In this document: positions 34,340-35,791 of the stretch, one piece after another
Numbering within the stretch: the first letter of the stretch is position 1
How the letters are laid out: each line of letters begins with the position of its first letter
Assembly (NCBI RefSeq): GCF_900111165.1
Contig: NZ_FOGH01000025.1
Span: forward strand, 1-35,791
Origin: Nitrosomonas sp. Nm51
GTDB taxonomy: Bacteria > Pseudomonadota > Gammaproteobacteria > Burkholderiales > Nitrosomonadaceae
Reading direction: 5' to 3'
Length of the DNA: 35,791 nucleotides
Made by a program: the position numbers and the translations under genes
Notes under the pieces: generated by a model
What the model was told of the DNA's origin: nothing
The model's input: the letters and a program-made list of their open reading frames with translations, nothing else
Databases searched by the model: none

Positions 34340-35539
34340 ATGATCAACAAACGTTTATTTAAAATATTGCCTGCCGGCTTGCTGGCAATAACGGTTTGTT
34401 TGCTTTTTGTAGGATTGGACGACACCGCGCCACCTTCAGCCGCGCCATTGAAACCTGCTAGCAAACCCGGTATTCAATCGACAGACAATGCGGTTGAAAG
34501 AGATTCCAATGAAACTGAAAACTCAATTGTCATACCGGTGAATGATTCAGTTCAGCCGGTAAATATTGAAATATCCGGGTCTGTCGGTGTTGATACACAA
34601 CGCAATATTGCCGACGATTTGACTGCGCCGATAAAAATGGCTGTTGCTGCGCGGTCAGTGTCAAACAATGAAACCGGCAATCTGATTGTTGCTACAAACG
34701 ATCAGCTTGCTCGCAGCAAAACATGGAGCATGAGTAGTTCAAATTATGGCTCCACAAGTGTTGCAAGGGTTAACGCGCCTGCTAAAAGTAATAGTCTGCC
34801 GTACAGATCGCCTAATGTAAATAATGGTGGCGGAGGCGGCTACGGCGGAACTCCGGCTGCCACAAGGCCGGTTGGCGGAGATCAGCGGCTTATTGATAAA
34901 CCTGTGCTGCCCACTTCATCAGCGGATTCTCACAGCCGCTTGCAAAACTTTGCTCCAGCTCCAAAAACTTTTTCCAATAGTGAATTTAATAAAAAAATCG
35001 TTACAAGCTCTGCGGATCAGGGGTGGTTAGATACCTTCGGTGATACTGGTTTTGCTTCAACAAACGATCCTGGCGATGCTATTGATAATATCAGCCAGGT
35101 GATTTCAAACAATAGTTCTTTTGGTGCCAGCGGTGGCTCCAAACAAAACATTGCTCCGGTTACTGCAAAGAAAAGTTTGTTGAATGCCGGTGTGAGTAGC
35201 GAAAAGCCGGGCAACAGACGGCAGCCAAATATATCTACCCCAAAGCTGCCAGGTAATACGGGCAAAAATTTATCAGTTGCTGAATCTGACCCACAGAACT
35301 TCTTTGGTCCCATTCCGAATTCTATATATCCGGATATAAATCAGCATGCGCCAACAAACCAGTTAACCAGGTATCATCCAAGCGGTACGGTTAATCCTGA
35401 TCACTCGAAGCCCGCTAATTTTGCGCCTGTGATTATCTTTAAACCGGATTCTATACACTATGTATCCGAGCCGTCCGTACTTGCAATATTCGGTCTGGGG
35501 CTTGCCGGTCTGGGCATCATATTTCGTCGCGCGGTTTGA
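34340..35539 (+). CDS. PEP-CTERM protein of unknown function with low-complexity body
   Basis: The 399-residue product has an N-terminal signal or membrane segment (about 5-25, LLAITVCLLFVGL), a long Ser/Asn/Pro-rich body with a glycine run (NNGGGGGYGGT, about 162-172), and a C-terminal PEP-CTERM tail: VSEPSVLAIFGLGLAGLGII followed by FRRAV. The body has no domain I recognise and looks disordered, like matrix or floc-forming PEP-CTERM proteins that are glycosylated at Ser/Thr. It is probably sorted by an exosortase encoded elsewhere. The ATG has an AAGGAAGA Shine-Dalgarno, and transcription should come from the sigma-54 promoter at 34276-34292. Confidence 0.85.
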   Translation: MINKRLFKILPAGLLAITVCLLFVGLDDTAPPSAAPLKPASKPGIQSTDNAVERDSNETENSIVIPVNDSVQPVNIEISGSVGVDTQRNIADDLTAPIKMAVAARSVSNNETGNLIVATNDQLARSKTWSMSSSNYGSTSVARVNAPAKSNSLPYRSPNVNNGGGGGYGGTPAATRPVGGDQRLIDKPVLPTSSADSHSRLQNFAPAPKTFSNSEFNKKIVTSSADQGWLDTFGDTGFASTNDPGDAIDNISQVISNNSSFGASGGSKQNIAPVTAKKSLLNAGVSSEKPGNRRQPNISTPKLPGNTGKNLSVAESDPQNFFGPIPNSIYPDINQHAPTNQLTRYHPSGTVNPDHSKPANFAPVIIFKPDSIHYVSEPSVLAIFGLGLAGLGIIFRRAV

Positions 35540-35644
35540 ATAGCTGGCTATCTGTTTACATGTATTAACTAGTATAGTGTTTCAATAAAATATTTACAAG
35601 TTGTCTTTTTCAGGCTATTCTCAAATAAAAACCAGGAGGGTGTC

Positions 35645-35791
35645 ATGGCTCGAAAAACACAGCGCGCTGAATTGTCTTTGTCGGCCGGTCAACGGAGCAA
35701 ACTTGAACAAATAAGCAAGGCCCGCAAGGCTCCGTTGCGAGAAATCCAAAGGGCTCAAGTGTTGCTGCATTACGCTGATGGTATTTCAATC
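35645..35791 (+). CDS. IS630-family transposase, N-terminal fragment (cut by window end)
   Basis: From ATG 35645 the frame stays open to the window edge: MARKTQRAELSLSAGQRSKL, then KAPLREIQRAQVLLHYADG. This is the N-terminal helix-turn-helix segment typical of IS630-type transposases, with the sequence REIQRAQVLL leading into the DNA-binding helix. A strong AGGAGGG Shine-Dalgarno lies about 5 nt upstream. The 105 bp between the PEP-CTERM stop and this ATG should hold the left end of the element; IS630 elements insert at TA and several TA sites occur (for example around 35570), but I cannot fix the end without the right terminus. Confidence 0.7.
   Translation, partial: MARKTQRAELSLSAGQRSKLEQISKARKAPLREIQRAQVLLHYADGISI

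Overview
The window looks like chromosome from a betaproteobacterium, most probably an ammonia oxidiser of the Nitrosomonas group. The reasons are the C-terminal end of a NapC/NirT-type multihaem cytochrome with an acidic tail (compare CycB/cM552 of the hydroxylamine oxidation cluster), the block thrS-infC-rpmI-rplT-pheS-pheT-ihfA-merR, betaproteobacterial AddB/AddA-like proteins, a squalene synthase with an HpnA-type enzyme, and two PEP-CTERM proteins. The taxonomic call is inference; no rRNA gene is present.

Layout: 1-171 is the end of the cytochrome gene, followed by a terminator and a lone membrane protein (433-1194). 1414-9098 is the translation block: threonyl-tRNA synthetase, IF3 (from a non-standard AUA start), L35, L20, both phenylalanyl-tRNA synthetase subunits, IHF alpha and a MerR-like regulator. 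9361-10647 (minus) is a secreted Kelch-like beta-propeller. 10922-17612 holds a 7Fe ferredoxin and two overlapping genes for an AddB-like nuclease and an AddA-like helicase-nuclease. 17642-21234 (minus) is lptM-lysA-squalene synthase-hpnA. 21355-24790 (minus) is a complete Mla/Pqi-type lipid transporter: permease with fused STAS domain, ATPase, MCE protein, lipoprotein. 24927-26827 (minus) is tsaE-amiC, divergent from and overlapping queG, which leads into purT and a hexose-6-phosphate mutarotase-like gene (26813-30089, plus).

From about 30.1 kb the character changes to a gene-poor accessory region: two PEP-CTERM genes, a decayed transposase, a VOC-family protein, an endonuclease/exonuclease/phosphatase-family protein, long spacers with several hairpins, and the start of an IS630-type transposase at the right edge. 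Both PEP-CTERM genes have a sigma-54 type GG-N10-GC promoter just upstream, and each has an inverted repeat close to the predicted transcription start. The second also has an 8-bp-armed inverted repeat about 60-90 bp further upstream, where an enhancer-binding activator could sit. This coordinated sigma-54 control of PEP-CTERM surface proteins is the most interesting regulatory signal seen. I saw no tRNA, rRNA or CRISPR array, and no convincing wholly new defence or biosynthetic system.
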